From positions 19,036,001 through 19,100,000 of the forward strand of contig NC_090280.1 in the NCBI RefSeq assembly GCF_037392515.1: 64,000 nucleotides of DNA, read 5' to 3'. This document shows positions 10,629 to 21,855 of the stretch, piece by piece. Within the stretch, counting starts at the first letter, position 1; each line of letters begins with the position of its first letter. The DNA is from Haliotis asinina (lineage: Eukaryota > Mollusca > Gastropoda > Lepetellida > Haliotidae). The translations under genes were made by a program, and so were the position numbers. The notes beneath the pieces are model-generated. The model was not told the DNA's origin, ran no database searches, and was given only the letters and a program-made list of their open reading frames with translations.

Positions 10629-11127
10629 TCAGAGTAAAAAAAGAAATTTCTCCACAAGGCTGTATCACAAACAGACTCCACTTCTTATTCTCCAATTGTC
10701 AACTAGATTCACGTGGAGCAATAATTAAGCAAATCCAGCCTTTGGTATTTACATCTCACAAATGTTGAGGTACAGTCGATCATGCCGTTTTTAACAAAAT
10801 TTCAAAGAGCGTTGCATGTCTTTTACCAAGTAGTTGTAACAACATTCAAGACCACAGTACAGCTTTGAGAATGTTTTATGGTAGACAAGTGGAGCGCATT
10901 TCAAAATGTGATGTATCAGTGACACACATGATGTCCGATGCTGTTCCCCATTTTGACTTGTAACGTTCTTCCTCGAGCAATAGGTTCAGGTGAACAGCTT
11001 ACTAGACTTTGCATATGTTTATGAAGGGCCCCGTCGTTGAGGCAAGATACACTCATCATTTCGGAAATACCTGGTATCATCACATTGTGACAGCGATTCA
11101 TAAACACTGTAACCGTATCACAATGAT
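10629..11127. other. Intergenic, no recognised feature
   Basis: Nothing recognisable on either strand. Confidence 0.5.
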
Positions 11128-11196
11128 CATATGTCAGTCACTGGATTGTCTGGTCCAGACTAGATTGCTTACAGACCGCGCCTTACAGGTGTAGTA
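11128..11196 (+). mobile_element. SINE family B fragment
   Basis: Contains CTGGATTGTCTGGTCCAGAC followed by TAGATTGCTTACAGACCGCG, the 3' third of family B, without the tail. Confidence 0.7.
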
Positions 11197-11644
11197 CTTC
11201 AGGATGAATTATCAAACAAACAGTACAGTCACACGTGTACAAGCGAATCTGCTTTCGTCAGAAATGTAAGAATGTTTTTGTGGTCTTTATTAACTTCTTG
11301 GCCACCTAACCACAAACATGCCAAAAGAGAAAGTTGGGAGAGCCTATACTGGTGGAAACAAGGCTCGAGATGGTGTTCGCTCAGGCATGACAGCTATGGT
11401 CTGGGGAAACAATATATGGCCCTCACGAAAAAAATAGGATTAACATATGACGGATGTCATCAAGGCAAAGGGAAGATTTAAGCATGTTGGCTAAAAGCAC
11501 AGAGCGTAGAGGGGATTTCACTGGGAACAAAACTATGGTTGCGTGAAGGTGACATCATCTGTTGTTATAGCCTGTAGCATTGCCCATGCAGTTATATTAT
11601 AATGCAAATGGTCTCGTCAGTTGCTTTTTATGCAATATTTTCGC
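11197..11644. other. Intergenic, no recognised feature
   Basis: A short frame at 11272-11481 carries ATGGTCTGGGGAA, faintly like the MVWG of Tc1 transposases, but nothing else supports it. Confidence 0.4.
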
Positions 11645-11880
11645 ACTGTCCCTAGAGGGTCGCGAATCGTGATTGCACTGTACCTAGAAGGTCGTGAGTC
11701 GTGATTGCACTGTACCTACAGGGTCGTGAGTCGTGACTGCACTGTCCTTAGAGGGTCGCGAGTCGTTACAGCACTGTCCCTAGAGGGTAGCGAGTAGTGA
11801 TTGCACTGTCCCTAGAGTGTCGCGAGTCGTGATGGCACCGTCTCTAGAGGGTCGCGAGTCGTGATAGCACTGTCCCCTAG
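11645..11880. repeat. Minisatellite, about 32-bp unit
   Basis: About seven to eight diverged tandem copies of a unit containing GCACTGTCCCTAGAGGGTCG then CGAGTCGTGAT. Confidence 0.9.
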
Positions 11881-13069
11881 TGTGATGTGCGTTGTCTATA
11901 CTCTCCGACTAACCAAGGTCATAAGTCCCCACCACTCCTCACGTTTCGTAACGAGTAAAACCCCATTCACCCATACTATTAGCAGAATAGTACTGCCTGG
12001 GCAGTAGGCAGTGTGAAGTTAATTCCTGGGTAGCAGCGGATATACACTGTTTACTTCTATACTTACTACATAAGTAAGAACTACAATGGATTAGACTAAA
12101 CTCAGTCACTGATCTCTTCCCGTCTACTGGGTGAGAGGCATGCTGTTCGTATGGCGCGATTCATTCGTCTGTATAGTAGCAAACGACTGACAAAAGAATA
12201 TGGCTGATAATTCCACAGGCAGTTTTGAAAGAACTAGCCAGATGCGGCCAGAAGCAGTTTTGAAAGAACTTGCGTGATAGGTCCAGAAGCAACAGGCAAA
12301 TATTAAGGATGACAACTTCATCTATATTTTGTAAGCCAACAGTGAGTGTTTCCTGCAATCTGATTAGTTAATTACCCTTGTCGAATAGTGTTCGACATCC
12401 CTGAAAATGATGGCATATTAACCGCACATTAATACGTTGGCACAAATACGGTACCATTTCGCTGCATGAATGTGCATAGTGGTGGAAGACTACACCCTCA
12501 ATTTTCTTTTACTTGGATCCTGATAGAATCTTCGAAGCAGGCAAATTTTTGGAAGAATTATTCAAAGATGATGGGGAGTACAATCCCATGGCAAACAACC
12601 GTGTGGTCAGATAACAGTTAAGTAATTGAAGAGCCATACAATAATATTCTTCAATGATTTTATTTACAAATGAAGTGCTCTGCAAATCTAAAGCATTCGT
12701 GTATTTATAGCATTCCAAACATAAAGAATATAATGCAGTCAAAAAATAAGCTAATGATACTTGGTTTTGGATACTGATCTTCCAAAAGACACCAATCCCA
12801 TCACGCGGGACGTTTTCTCTTCCATTGGAAATTGCAGCGCTAAAGCTGACTCGCCTCCATCTTGTCCAGCGAGCGTCCCTCCGGAGTCCCTCCAGTTTGC
12901 AAAAGTTTGATAATAGCCTGTGAGAAATAATTGATGGGTCGTTATTGAAAGGGAAGTGCGTATTGGCCAAGGGTTTGTAAACAAACCAAAAGGAAGTGAC
13001 ATGCTTGCGTATCACTTACCTGCTGATTTTATTTCCATTTAAAGCTTTCAAAAATTTTACCGCCCATTC
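11881..13069. other. Intergenic with one unrecognised open frame
   Basis: The longest open frame is 12509-13015 on minus (168 codons); it shows no motif I recognise and low-complexity stretches. A short duplication of CAGTTTTGAAAGAACT occurs at about 12221 and 12256. Confidence 0.4.
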
Positions 13070-13290
13070 TCGGACAAAGTCAGGACATATGCCCGGAAGA
13101 AAACAAATCTCAGGTTACAGACCCGCACCAAATAGTGGAGCGAGTCCCTGATTGGATATTATTGATGCACGTTAAAGAGGTGGGAATAATAAAAAACGCA
13201 ATCCAATCAGAAACTCACTCTGCAACTCTGTGCTGGTTTGTAACCTGAGATTTGTTTACTTCCGGGCATATGTCTTGACTTTGTCTGAAT
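13070..13290. mobile_element. MITE with about 50-bp terminal inverted repeats
   Basis: GACAAAGTCAGGACATATGC at 13073 starts a left arm running to about 13125. The inverted right arm runs about 13236-13287, with only a few mismatches. There is no coding sequence between them, so this is a non-autonomous DNA element. A target-site duplication could not be defined. Confidence 0.75.
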
Positions 13291-13777
13291 CGACTATACC
13301 TCATGGCCTGATCGGTAACTCAGACGTTCATAGGTCCAGTGAGTGGTGTCGCTCGCACTGATTGGTTGGTGGACGCACGCGGGAATTTAGCTCCACGGAG
13401 GACTATGATCTGTGGCATAATTAGTCAGTGACCCCTAGATCTTAGATGAGGGTGGACGTATGAACCTGATGTTCGTTTCGCCATGGTTGGGCTTTGGAGA
13501 TTGTGGTGTGTAGTTGCACCAACACGATATATCGCGCCACGAAATAAAAACCAATACTGGTATTTTATTTTTGACCAGTCATTTTCGCCGAACGGGTGTT
13601 ATTAAGTGAGTTATATATTAGTATTTCTTCTCCTAGCGGCGATGATGTTCGTAGGCAGGTTTTGGGCGTACAAATCAAATCGTTGTCTTTTCCCGAGTCC
13701 CAAGCAAAGTTACTCGGTACATAACGCACCAATCTTGATATTTTTGCATTTATTCGAAAGGGAATTTATCTGGTTTT
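13291..13777. other. Intergenic, no recognised feature
   Basis: No convincing gene. The 3' part may belong to the Tc1 element whose transposase relic starts at 13778. Confidence 0.4.
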
Positions 13778-14593
13778 ATTTCAGTAAGAATCGCGGCTGT
13801 GTATTTCCACAATTTCCCACACAGAATTCGCCCATAATCGAGAGTGGGGTGTTTGACAAATTCGTGCGCGTTACATCCCTTTCCTTCTTTATACGTATAT
13901 GCCGTTGGCGGTCAGCAAGGTGAAGGACGTGCGGACGGAGAATCTGGTCGATGTATCGATTGGCCATCAGACTGCTTTGGACAAGTACAAGTTCCGATCT
14001 GCGGGTGTATGGGATCTCTCCCCACACCATAACACTCGCACCACCGATTTTGTGCAATTTTCTGATGCAGTTAGGAGCGAAACGTTCATGATGTCGTCTG
14101 TAGGCAAGGCCTCTACCACCACGTCGCCTGGGGAGATAACGGGATTCATCGTTAAACCATATGCACCTCCAGTTTGCCAGGTTCCATGGCAGCACCATGT
14201 TACATCATCTCACTCGTGGACGTCAGTGTAGTCGTGTCAAGGTGGGGGCAACTTTTGGACTTTTGGCATGTATTCCTACTTCTCAGAGATGGTTCCTGAT
14301 TATCTGACCGGACACTCTTCGGGCTCCAAACTGTTCTGGTGCTGTGCCCCGGGTGGTACTACGGCGGTCATGCAGGTGGGTTACCCAGATGGACCGATCT
14401 TTGGCAGGTGTGGTGACCGTAGGTCTTCCTGATCTTGCACGTTCATTTGTCGAATTTGTTTCACGAAATCGATCCACGATCGAGTTAATATGCTGGGATG
14501 AACGTTGAAGATCTTTTCTACCTCACCCTTTGAATCGCCAGCTTAATATCGTCCAATTGCCTGATTTCGATAGGCAGCGTTGAGACGTCCCAT
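13778..14593 (-). pseudogene. Tc1/mariner-family transposase relic
   Basis: From the ATG at 14593 the minus strand reads MGRLNAAYRNQAIGRY then a stop, continuing AGDSKGEVEKIFNVHPSI. Next comes the second helix-turn-helix region, RARSGRPTVTTPAKDR (about 14440-14390). The catalytic domain starts in 14198-13776 with WRCIWFNDESRY (first catalytic Asp) and GGASVMVWGEI. After the RYIDQILRPHV stretch the protein diverges; the second Asp and the Glu/Asp of the triad are absent. It is dead by stop codon, frameshifts and 3' truncation. Cut-and-paste DNA transposase of the Tc1 group. Confidence 0.88.
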
Positions 14594-14825
14594 TTCGTGT
14601 ACAGTACTTGCAAAGATCGTGCATGAAATTCTGAGATTCATTTGGGTCTTTTATAGTCACATGCTGTACTCATGTTTTGCACATGAGAAACAATCATTTT
14701 GCCTGATATTCCGTGTTATATTCTGCTGGTTCTGAGACGATTTGTTATACCTTTTGTCACGGCAATTATTAACCGTAACAATTCATCGACTCGACTTGAT
14801 TTCCCTTCAATGAGACCCGTGGAGA

Positions 14826-14957
14826 TCCGGAGTGGAGTAGGTCTTCAGCATCCCATGCTTGCCACTAAAGGCGACTATGCTTGTCGCAAAAGGCGACTAA
14901 GGGTATCGGGTGGTCAGGCTCTCTGAGTGCGATGTGAAGCTAAACTCACTCACTCAT
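14826..14957 (+). mobile_element. SINE family B copy, internally deleted
   Basis: Starts with TAGGTCTTCAGCATCCCATG and jumps from GTGGTCAGGCTCTCTGAG straight to the tail GATGTGAAGCTAAACTCACT. Confidence 0.85.
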
Positions 14958-15084
14958 TCCCTTTATGGAAGAGTTTCAAAGAAAATGCATGAGCGCATTA
15001 GATGAATCAGAGATTCATTCACCTTTCTGACCTTTGACGTCACGAATTCATTATCATATGAATGAGTTCCCGTACAATACCACC

Positions 15085-15175
15085 CAGTATGTGAAGCCCA
15101 GTACTGATGTCCCTAGCCGTGGTGTTGCTGGAATGTTGCTAACAGTAGCGTGAAGGTAAACTCAGTCACTCACTT
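15085..15175 (+). mobile_element. SINE family A 3' fragment
   Basis: Contains GTGTTGCTGGAATGTTGCTA followed by TAAACTCAGTCACTCACT; the tRNA-like head is missing. Confidence 0.75.
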
Positions 15176-15694
15176 CAGTGTACAATGGTGTTAGAAAAAG
15201 ACGATAAATGCGTATTCAATCAATAAAACTGGTGAATATTATCGAACATTTATGCCATAACGAATCAGTAGCATTAGGATTGCACTTAAGTAAATGTTCA
15301 AAGCAATGATTTTAAGAAATGCAACATTGTAATGTAGTGATACAGCAGGGACAACTCTCTAAGGCTTATGGCACTGTAACCGTCTATATTACGACATTGA
15401 ATGATTAATGGTGATAGACGGAAAGACGTGATAGCATATTACCCCGGCTACGTTAGAGCAATTGAGAAGAAAGAGAGGTTAATGCCACCATAACAACCCC
15501 ATCCATATTGCCAGACTCTACGACGTTTATAATTTACTTGCGACCACGTATGACCCAAATGTCTTAACTAAAGTACTGTCAGAATTTTTTTTCACATTTA
15601 TCTCTACAATTAATCTAGTTGAAATGTGAAAAGCCAACAGCTGTTAAGCTTAGTTCGGCCTAACTACAGTCTCAGGGATTAGAGTAGAAATGAG
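15176..15694. other. Intergenic, no recognised feature
   Basis: May include the 3' UTR of the retrotransposon relic that begins at 15695. Confidence 0.4.
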
Positions 15695-17048
15695 GAATAC
15701 GTATTTTTCTAAAGATTGTACTCTCTGTGAGACATAACAAGCTCCGTTTTCGATATATTATACAAGTCCACCACAGGGAGATCTAAATTGTTAAGAATAG
15801 TAACTACAATTTTATTCCAAGATTTCGAAAAAGTGTTGGACCATCTACATATGGCACTAGGTTCATTGCTGCAGAGCTTACGCCAAAAACGTATAATTTC
15901 AATTTTTTGTTTAGAGAAAGAAGTCGTTCAACCCATTTCTCCTGTGACCGCTAAATTTTGGGTCTTACTGCTGTATACTGAAAGCAATGAAATACCCAAT
16001 CGGTCTTCTTTCTTGATCAGGTTTATAAAGCTAGTACGCCAAATACCCGGGCATTTATTGTTTTCAAAGCAAAATGTGAACAGTCCAAATAATAAATCAA
16101 CACATGTTCCACTTTTTAGAGCTTCAGCAGGGAGACAATCTGGACCGGTGGCCTTGCCACGTTTAGCACGGGCGACCGCACACACGACCTCCGTCAATGT
16201 TATGGGTCTGTCTAGGTCGCCCGTGTCAAACGTCCGTTGTCCATTTCGCCTCGAAGTCGCTGCAACTGAGCATTATCAAAGCAAGAGGAGTTGTCAGACT
16301 CAAACAGCGAACAGTTGTCACGTCTCCACGTGTTAAGAAGTGTTAGTTTGTCGGCAGACACGACACCATTTAGTACCTCCCATGGGATAGTACTACCACG
16401 ATCTGAAGCAATGCCTAATTTACCGATTGTTTTCCGAAAACTGCGCGAATCTTTATCATTACATTTACCCAATAGTCGTCGTTGCTCATCCAATTGATAA
16501 GAGCATTTATATTTACGGAGTTTTCTATCAAAACGTTTTCTTTCGGAAACATGTTAGAGCGCTTACCTGGAGACCTGCAATTCAATCATTGACGCTGAGC
16601 TGACCAAGCATTATCCCACAAAATTTGTAGTTCTGGGCACCAATGAGGTTTAGCATTGTGTTTACATTTTTTACCCCCTTGTCTAAAAGGTTTAGCCAGA
16701 GCACATATATCCATTTCTTTGTGCATAAACTTAACAAAATCATTGTATGACCCATTAATGTTTTCTTGCGAATTCAGCTGTTTCAATTTTGACTATAACC
16801 TGGTTTAACATGTTGGTTATACTTGAATCCTACAAGAAAGTACTTGTAATTTTACTGGGAGTATACTAGTTGTGTGTACAAGCACAGCTATGGTCACAAT
16901 CGACAACTTTACCCAAGTCGAGCTTCACATATTTAGGATTACACGTCTCCCAAGACAAGATGAAGTGGTCCGGTAGACTGTCCGGCATATTGCAGCCATC
17001 AACAATGGATGACATAGTGATAATATTAAAATAACCGGGGAAGTACAC
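15695..17048 (-). pseudogene. ORF2 (endonuclease-RT) remnant
   Basis: About 17000-16930 encodes MPDSLPDHFILSWE, matching the DH-containing end of LINE apurinic endonucleases. 16786-16586 is the linker (KPHWCPELQILW). 16493-16212 continues with FRKTIGKLGI and IPWEVLNG. 16197-15928 starts RT with KRGKATGPDCLPAEALKSG and WRTSFINLIKKEDRLG, then jumps to GISLLSVYS. The post-RT part follows (GEMG, a stop, then IIRFWRKLCSNEPS) and ends at a TAG near 15695. The jump and in-frame stop show an internal deletion and decay. Confidence 0.75.
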
Positions 17049-17060
17049 GGCATGTCATAA
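15695..17060 (-). mobile_element. CR1-like non-LTR retrotransposon relic, internally deleted
   Basis: Minus-strand ORF2 pieces appear in the right order: endonuclease end, linker, N-terminal RT, then the C-terminal region after RT. The central RT (YADD region) is gone. The 5' end is uncertain and may extend to about 17570, where the minus strand is gene-like (frame 17658-17263) but not clearly homologous. Confidence 0.75.
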
Positions 17061-17591
17061 CACTTTACTAATACAGACTTTACTCGTACAGACTGGTGAT
17101 TAGCAATGGACAACTGGATGCCAGGAGTTGAATTACGACTGACTGGTAATTTGGAGAAAACTGCTGTTTTGAAAGCGCTAATGTCTGCAATATGTGAAGT
17201 TCTTTTCTGGGTGCCCCACGCCCTCTTATTGCTGGGACATATCCAAAAGCGGGTAAATGTTGTTAACGCCAAGTACCAAATTCCAACAGTCCGGCATTCC
17301 AAGCGGATAATAAAGAGCTTGTTACTCGTTTGTAAACGGGGTACATTAATTGTCTCAACAACAGGAAAACGCCGTTAATGTTTGAGGAAAGATAAAGGCA
17401 GTTTGGGTGGAGTTCCTGTCTCTGATAATGCAGTGGTGTTGGGACATTTGTTTGTGATTTTTCTGGACTTTTGGCCGGTGGATTTAAAATCTTCTCAAAT
17501 CCTAAGTGGTGATAGCTTTTCGATGAATTCCGATCAAAAAGAGGCTTGTAAATAACGTGATGTTTTGAATTGTTTTTTTTCTTCTTAGTAT
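17061..17591. other. Possible 5' part of the retrotransposon, not clearly recognisable
   Basis: The minus-strand frame over 17658-17263 starts inside a SINE fragment and continues with a lysine-rich stretch; no domain could be assigned. Confidence 0.3.
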
Positions 17592-17697
17592 TGCCTCTGT
17601 ATGGCGGCGGTCTGTAAAACGTCAAGTCTGGACCAATGATAAACAGTACGAGCATCAACCAATGTGATCAACAGATCCCGGTAGTCGCCGGGATTAA
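17592..17697 (-). mobile_element. SINE family B fragment
   Basis: TATGGCGGCGGTCTGTAAAA, then CAAGTCTGGACCAATGAT and ATCCCGGTAGTCGCC, internal family B pieces. Confidence 0.75.
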
Positions 17698-17943
17698 ATA
17701 CCAATTCTAACCCGGCTCTTCACGGCTTCTAATTACTGTGAATATGACATAATGATATACTGATAGTCGTCTCCTACGTTTTGTTGGCTTTTACTGCAAC
17801 CCATAAACTGCTGAACAAGCGGATTTGCCAGTCAAGGAATAATGTAGTCAATCAATGCTGGAGCGAAACAGTACCGAATCAAATATAATGGCACTTCAAA
17901 TCTTGTCTACAACTAGATAAAATCACGTATAAGACAAAATAGT

Positions 17944-18030
17944 ATGGATGTCAACTTATATATTATTATTCACGACGTTCCTGTGCTTTTTCTTGTCCCT
18001 TCGTCAGGGGATAAAACATGCTGATTGAAC
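17944..18030 (-). ncRNA. Degenerate hammerhead-like motif, Penelope-element type
   Basis: Minus strand: CCUGACGAAGGGACAAG (CUGACGA at 18007-18001), a linker, then GGAACGUCGUGAAUAAU from 17980. It is the same family as the motif at 9657, but helix I is lost and GAAAC has become GGAAC. It is read as a relic, not an active ribozyme. Confidence 0.5.
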
Positions 18031-19255
18031 AATGTTTGCGTTATTTTCTTTAGTAGTATATGTATTAAAGAGTCGCGTCCACAGATAATAATACATCTTC
18101 TGTCTGCTATTTTGATGATTTTGAAGTGAAAACAAAAAGCAGTGGACAGAATTGTTGCATTTGTAACAGCTGAGACAGTTGACAATAGATGCCTCGTAAA
18201 CTTGTTTCATCTTGCACAGCAACACCTGAGGCAAAGCGATTTGACAAGAGTTCTACAATTAACATCACAGTAGAAGCATTTTAAAGACTTTGAAGTGTTA
18301 AGAAGCCTGAAGGCGTTGAGAAATTTATACATTTGTCATGCAACAACGTCCATAGCCTTTAAAAAGAAATGAAAGACGCAGTATGAAATATCATGAAATG
18401 TCCTCTTGTAGTTGACATGTTCTTCAATATTTATGGATAACTTCATGTATTTCCTGCTTTACAAGTGTACCAGAATCTGCTTTGAAACGGCGCACTCACG
18501 AAATGTTTTCTACACGATGAAGCAATGGGGAAAATTCACACTGAAGAGGCTCAATGAAATATCTGGAGAATTTAACCGACTGCATCCCAGGCAGAAACGA
18601 TCATTATAACCTGTTAACGTAGTATCGGGTGGAGATGTGAATACGATTAACCATTAATACATTTGCTGACATGACAATCAGAGGCAGTTAATTCACATAG
18701 TTCAAGAAGAACTCTCAACTCTGAAAACGCCCAGAGTACAGATTTCAAGAAACAACGACCTCAGTAACAGCCTGGCTATAAATTGACGAAATCACTTCAA
18801 ATGTTAGAATAGAGTAGATAAACGAAATTCCATGACAGAATGGACAACAAAATCATATTTGCAAGTTGACTTATCAATTGAAGAAATGTTACAAACGTTG
18901 GTTTCATTCGAGGAACACGACCAGTTGCAACTGCCCTTGCTAGCACTAGGACATGTGTCCCCAAATGTTATGACTCCTAACAAATAACTGACCCTTCTGA
19001 ACAAGGTGTAAGAAGACCAACAAAGGTTAGCTGGAGAATCTGAGGAAGATGTCTGAAACTTCTGTAATACCACGGGTTGATGATAACATTTTGATAATTA
19101 TCCCGGTCCCATTATTAGATACAAACAACAAATATGCAACTTATCAAGCTCACATCTTGCACATGCTGACTCTGGTATTGCTTACCAGGCCCCATTGCAT
19201 TAGCACTATAGTCACTAATTATAGTTTGGAAGAACATGTATTATGTTTATATGCA
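18031..19255. other. Intergenic, no recognised feature
   Basis: A cysteine- and serine-rich 89-codon frame on minus (19073-18804) has no recognisable domain. No gene is called. Confidence 0.45.
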
Positions 19256-19480
19256 TAGTGAGTGAGTTTAGTTTTACGCCGCACTTGGCAATATTCCAAC
19301 TATATGACGGCGGTCTGTAAATAATCGACTCTGGACCAGACAACCAAGTAATCAACAGCAACAGCATCGATCGATCTGCGCAACTGGGAAGCAGTGACGT
19401 GTCGACCAAGCCATGGAGCCCTACCACCCGATCCCGTTAGTCGCCTCGTACGACAATCGTGATCAGTTGTAAATCGGAAA
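19256..19480 (-). mobile_element. SINE family B copy joined to a family A piece
   Basis: Begins GTGAGTGAGTTTAGTTTTAC and carries GACGGCGGTCTGTAAATAAT and CATCGATCGATCTGCGCAAC. The right end runs directly into a family A head at about 19480. Confidence 0.9.
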
Positions 19481-19572
19481 TGGACTTCATACGCTGTATC
19501 CATGGGGGGAATCGAACACGGGTCTTCGCCGTGACGAGAGAATGCTTTAGCCCACTAAGCTACTCCCCCACC
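19481..19572 (-). mobile_element. SINE family A head joined to the family B copy
   Basis: GGAATCGAACACGGGTCTTC followed by CCACTAAGCTACTCCCCCA: the tRNA-like head of family A in reverse. Together with the preceding copy this is a B/A mosaic element. Confidence 0.8.
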
Positions 19573-19599
19573 AAAAGGCCATAAGAACATTAACCGCTA

Positions 19600-19645
19600 A
19601 GAACCGACGCCGAAACGTCGCATCATATTGTGATAAAGAAACTGC
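19600..19645 (+). other. 3' half of a Penelope-type hammerhead motif
   Basis: CCGAAACGTCGCATC matches the GAAAC-GUC-cleavage half of the hammerhead seen in Penelope-like elements. The CUGAUGA half is absent upstream, where the SINE mosaic lies. Confidence 0.35.
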
Positions 19646-19689
19646 CATCGATAAGTATCTTACGTTCTTATGAGATGTCTTCCCTGAGA

Positions 19690-19836
19690 CTGACGGTGTG
19701 GTGGCCTAATGGTCACCTCGATGAAGACCCGGGTCCGATTGTCCATATGGGTTCAATGTGTGAAAACCATATTGGTTGTCCCTAGCCGCAATATTGTCGG
19801 AATATTGTTTAAAGCAATGCAAAACCATACTCACGC
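19690..19836 (+). mobile_element. SINE family A copy, nearly full length
   Basis: tRNA-like head GTGGTGGCCTAATGGTCACC and ACCCGGGTCCGATTG (box B), then GGGTTCAATGTGTGAAAACC and the tail AATATTGTCGGAATATTG. Confidence 0.85.
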
Positions 19837-21407
19837 CTTCCTGAGATCAGTGACATGGAGAGAGACGGGACCTACCTGAGATATATGTCAAGAGCAACCC
19901 CGGTTTGGTACCTGGCGGAATCTATCAGTTTAACGCATGGGCATAATCTAGCCATCCAACAAAACACTTATTCTACAGCTGTCTGTCTAATTGTGAGGAC
20001 TCTATTGTCGCTGACACCGCTGTCAAGCAGGGCTAGTACAAACATCTATATGTTCATACAAGAGGCCTTGAACTGGAAAACATTCTGTCACGGTTGAGGT
20101 TCCGTGTTTCTTTAGGGAGCTACATGGCAGGAGTAGTACAGTGTGTGCCTTACATGCACGTTATCCTGGTTATTGAACTGAAATGGAAAAGTACTCTCTC
20201 GAATTTGAGAGAATCATGTAACAGTCTTTTCAGCGTATATGTAACGTGTAATTGTTTAATACACTTACATTATTTTTAAAGAGACGACACAGTTGACAAA
20301 AAAGCCACAAGGCTGAGTGGGGTGGAGAAGGCTTTGGGGTACAGAGATACCATAATTCCATAAACAATTTGGGTTTGTTAACCCTAGATTGACGAGTAAT
20401 TCCATTTTGCAAAGCTGCTTACGAAACCATAACTGGGTCAGATCTGATGTCGCATCTATCCATTCCTATGTGAGGATACAACACAATCTCTGTCTGTGTC
20501 CCGGGATGGGAACCAGGTCGATCACTGAGGTCGGAAAACAAGATTCTGTTGAAAGTTCTTTCATAGAAATCTGTGTACCATGGCTGCTATATTTTGTTTA
20601 GATTTAATACAGGCTCTAAGTAGAGCATAGGTATTAGACAACTTTCAATGTCTTCAAACATCTAAACTACTTTTGCAAGGTTGGAACAACCATTGGGCGT
20701 GGATTAACTGTCCTTTATGAAATTACTATTTTATGTTTTACAGACTAGGATGAAAAATGCAACAGAGAGAGACATAGCCAGGTTGGTAAAGTTTATGGTC
20801 AGCTCAGGGCCCTTCAACATACCATGAACTTTCCGGAGTGTCAGAAGGGATGTGCACTCGCTGGAGAACCCGGGCACAATGATCTGCGCCAAGACCTCAG
20901 GAGGTACCAAACCGTGGTACTTGCATGGCAGTCATTTCTAGGGCGAGATCTGTACACCGAATGTGCTGTTTCTGCATTTTATCAGTCACCTTACTGTCAT
21001 GAGGTACGGACATGTCAGTGACATCAGCACATTTACTGGCTTTATGAAAAAATGTAACTTTGTCGAATCTGTGGATGTAGTTTCGGAACAGACTATTACT
21101 GACCCTTTGCCTGTAGCCATGGTTGACTGCAGTAGTAGCCTAAACAAACACAGCGGACACAGTGAGATGAGGACACGATCGGGTTCATGAGCAGGCATTC
21201 TTCCCAGGCTGTTATAGGCCTGTTCCATAGACGTTTAAAGGATGATTTTTAATCACCCCCTGTTCAAGGTCATGTCATGAATGGGATAAAGAGACACAGG
21301 CATGACGAGGACATTGGTACAAGCAACGAGCCATGTCATAATGGCGGTTTTTGTGCCAAGGACGGACATTCACTGGCAAGATTAATTCGATATTACGATT
21401 ATTATTA
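19837..21407. other. Intergenic, no recognised feature
   Basis: Several 60-80 codon frames, none with recognisable motifs or splice context. Confidence 0.5.
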
Positions 21408-21475
21408 TCAGAGTGAGTGAGTTTACTTTTACATCGCAATTATCAATATTCCTCCAATATCACTACATTCTGATA
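21408..21475 (-). mobile_element. SINE A/B tail fragment
   Basis: GAGTGAGTGAGTTTACTTTT followed by CAATATTCCTCCAATATCAC, the shared tail in reverse. Confidence 0.6.
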
Positions 21476-21483
21476 TTATCATT

Positions 21484-21625
21484 AGACGTAGAAGTTGTAG
21501 TAGTAGTAGTAGTAGCAGCAGCAGAAGCAGTCGTCGTCATAGAAGTAGTAGTAGTAGTAGTAGCAGCAGTCGTCGTCACAGTAGTAGTAGTAATAGTAGT
21601 AGCAGCAGTGGTAGTCGTTGTATTA
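21484..21625. repeat. Imperfect (GTA)n/(GCA)n trinucleotide tract
   Basis: Runs of GTA interleaved with GCA and GTC. The valine/alanine and threonine frames here are by-products. Confidence 0.95.
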
Positions 21626-21689
21626 TAGCGTAAAGTGTTACAGAGAGAGTATTGCTGTACAGCACCGCCCACTCCTAACGAGTTAATAG

Positions 21690-21855
21690 TGGATGAGTGA
21701 GTTGTGTTTTACGTCGTTTCTAGCAATATTCCAAAAGCACAATGGCGGGGGCACACCAGAAGTGGCCTTCACTCATACTCATGAAGGAAACTGAACCCGG
21801 GCCGTCAGCGTAACGAGCGAACGCTTGAACCACTAGGCTACCCTATCGCCCTAAG
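21690..21855 (-). mobile_element. SINE family A copy, full length
   Basis: From the tail GAGTGAGTTGTGTTTTACGT through CAATGGCGGGGGCACACCAG to the head ACGAGCGAACGCTTGAACCA and CTAGGCTACCC. Confidence 0.9.

Noticed and set aside
11272..11481. Possible Tc1 transposase scrap (MVWG-like)
   Set aside because: Only a few residues match, and neighbouring transposase motifs are absent.
12509..13015. 168-codon minus frame
   Set aside because: No recognised motif, an overlapping frame of similar quality, and no splice or promoter context; kept only as part of an intergenic entry.
21463..21672. Valine/threonine-rich frames on both strands
   Set aside because: Products of a trinucleotide repeat.
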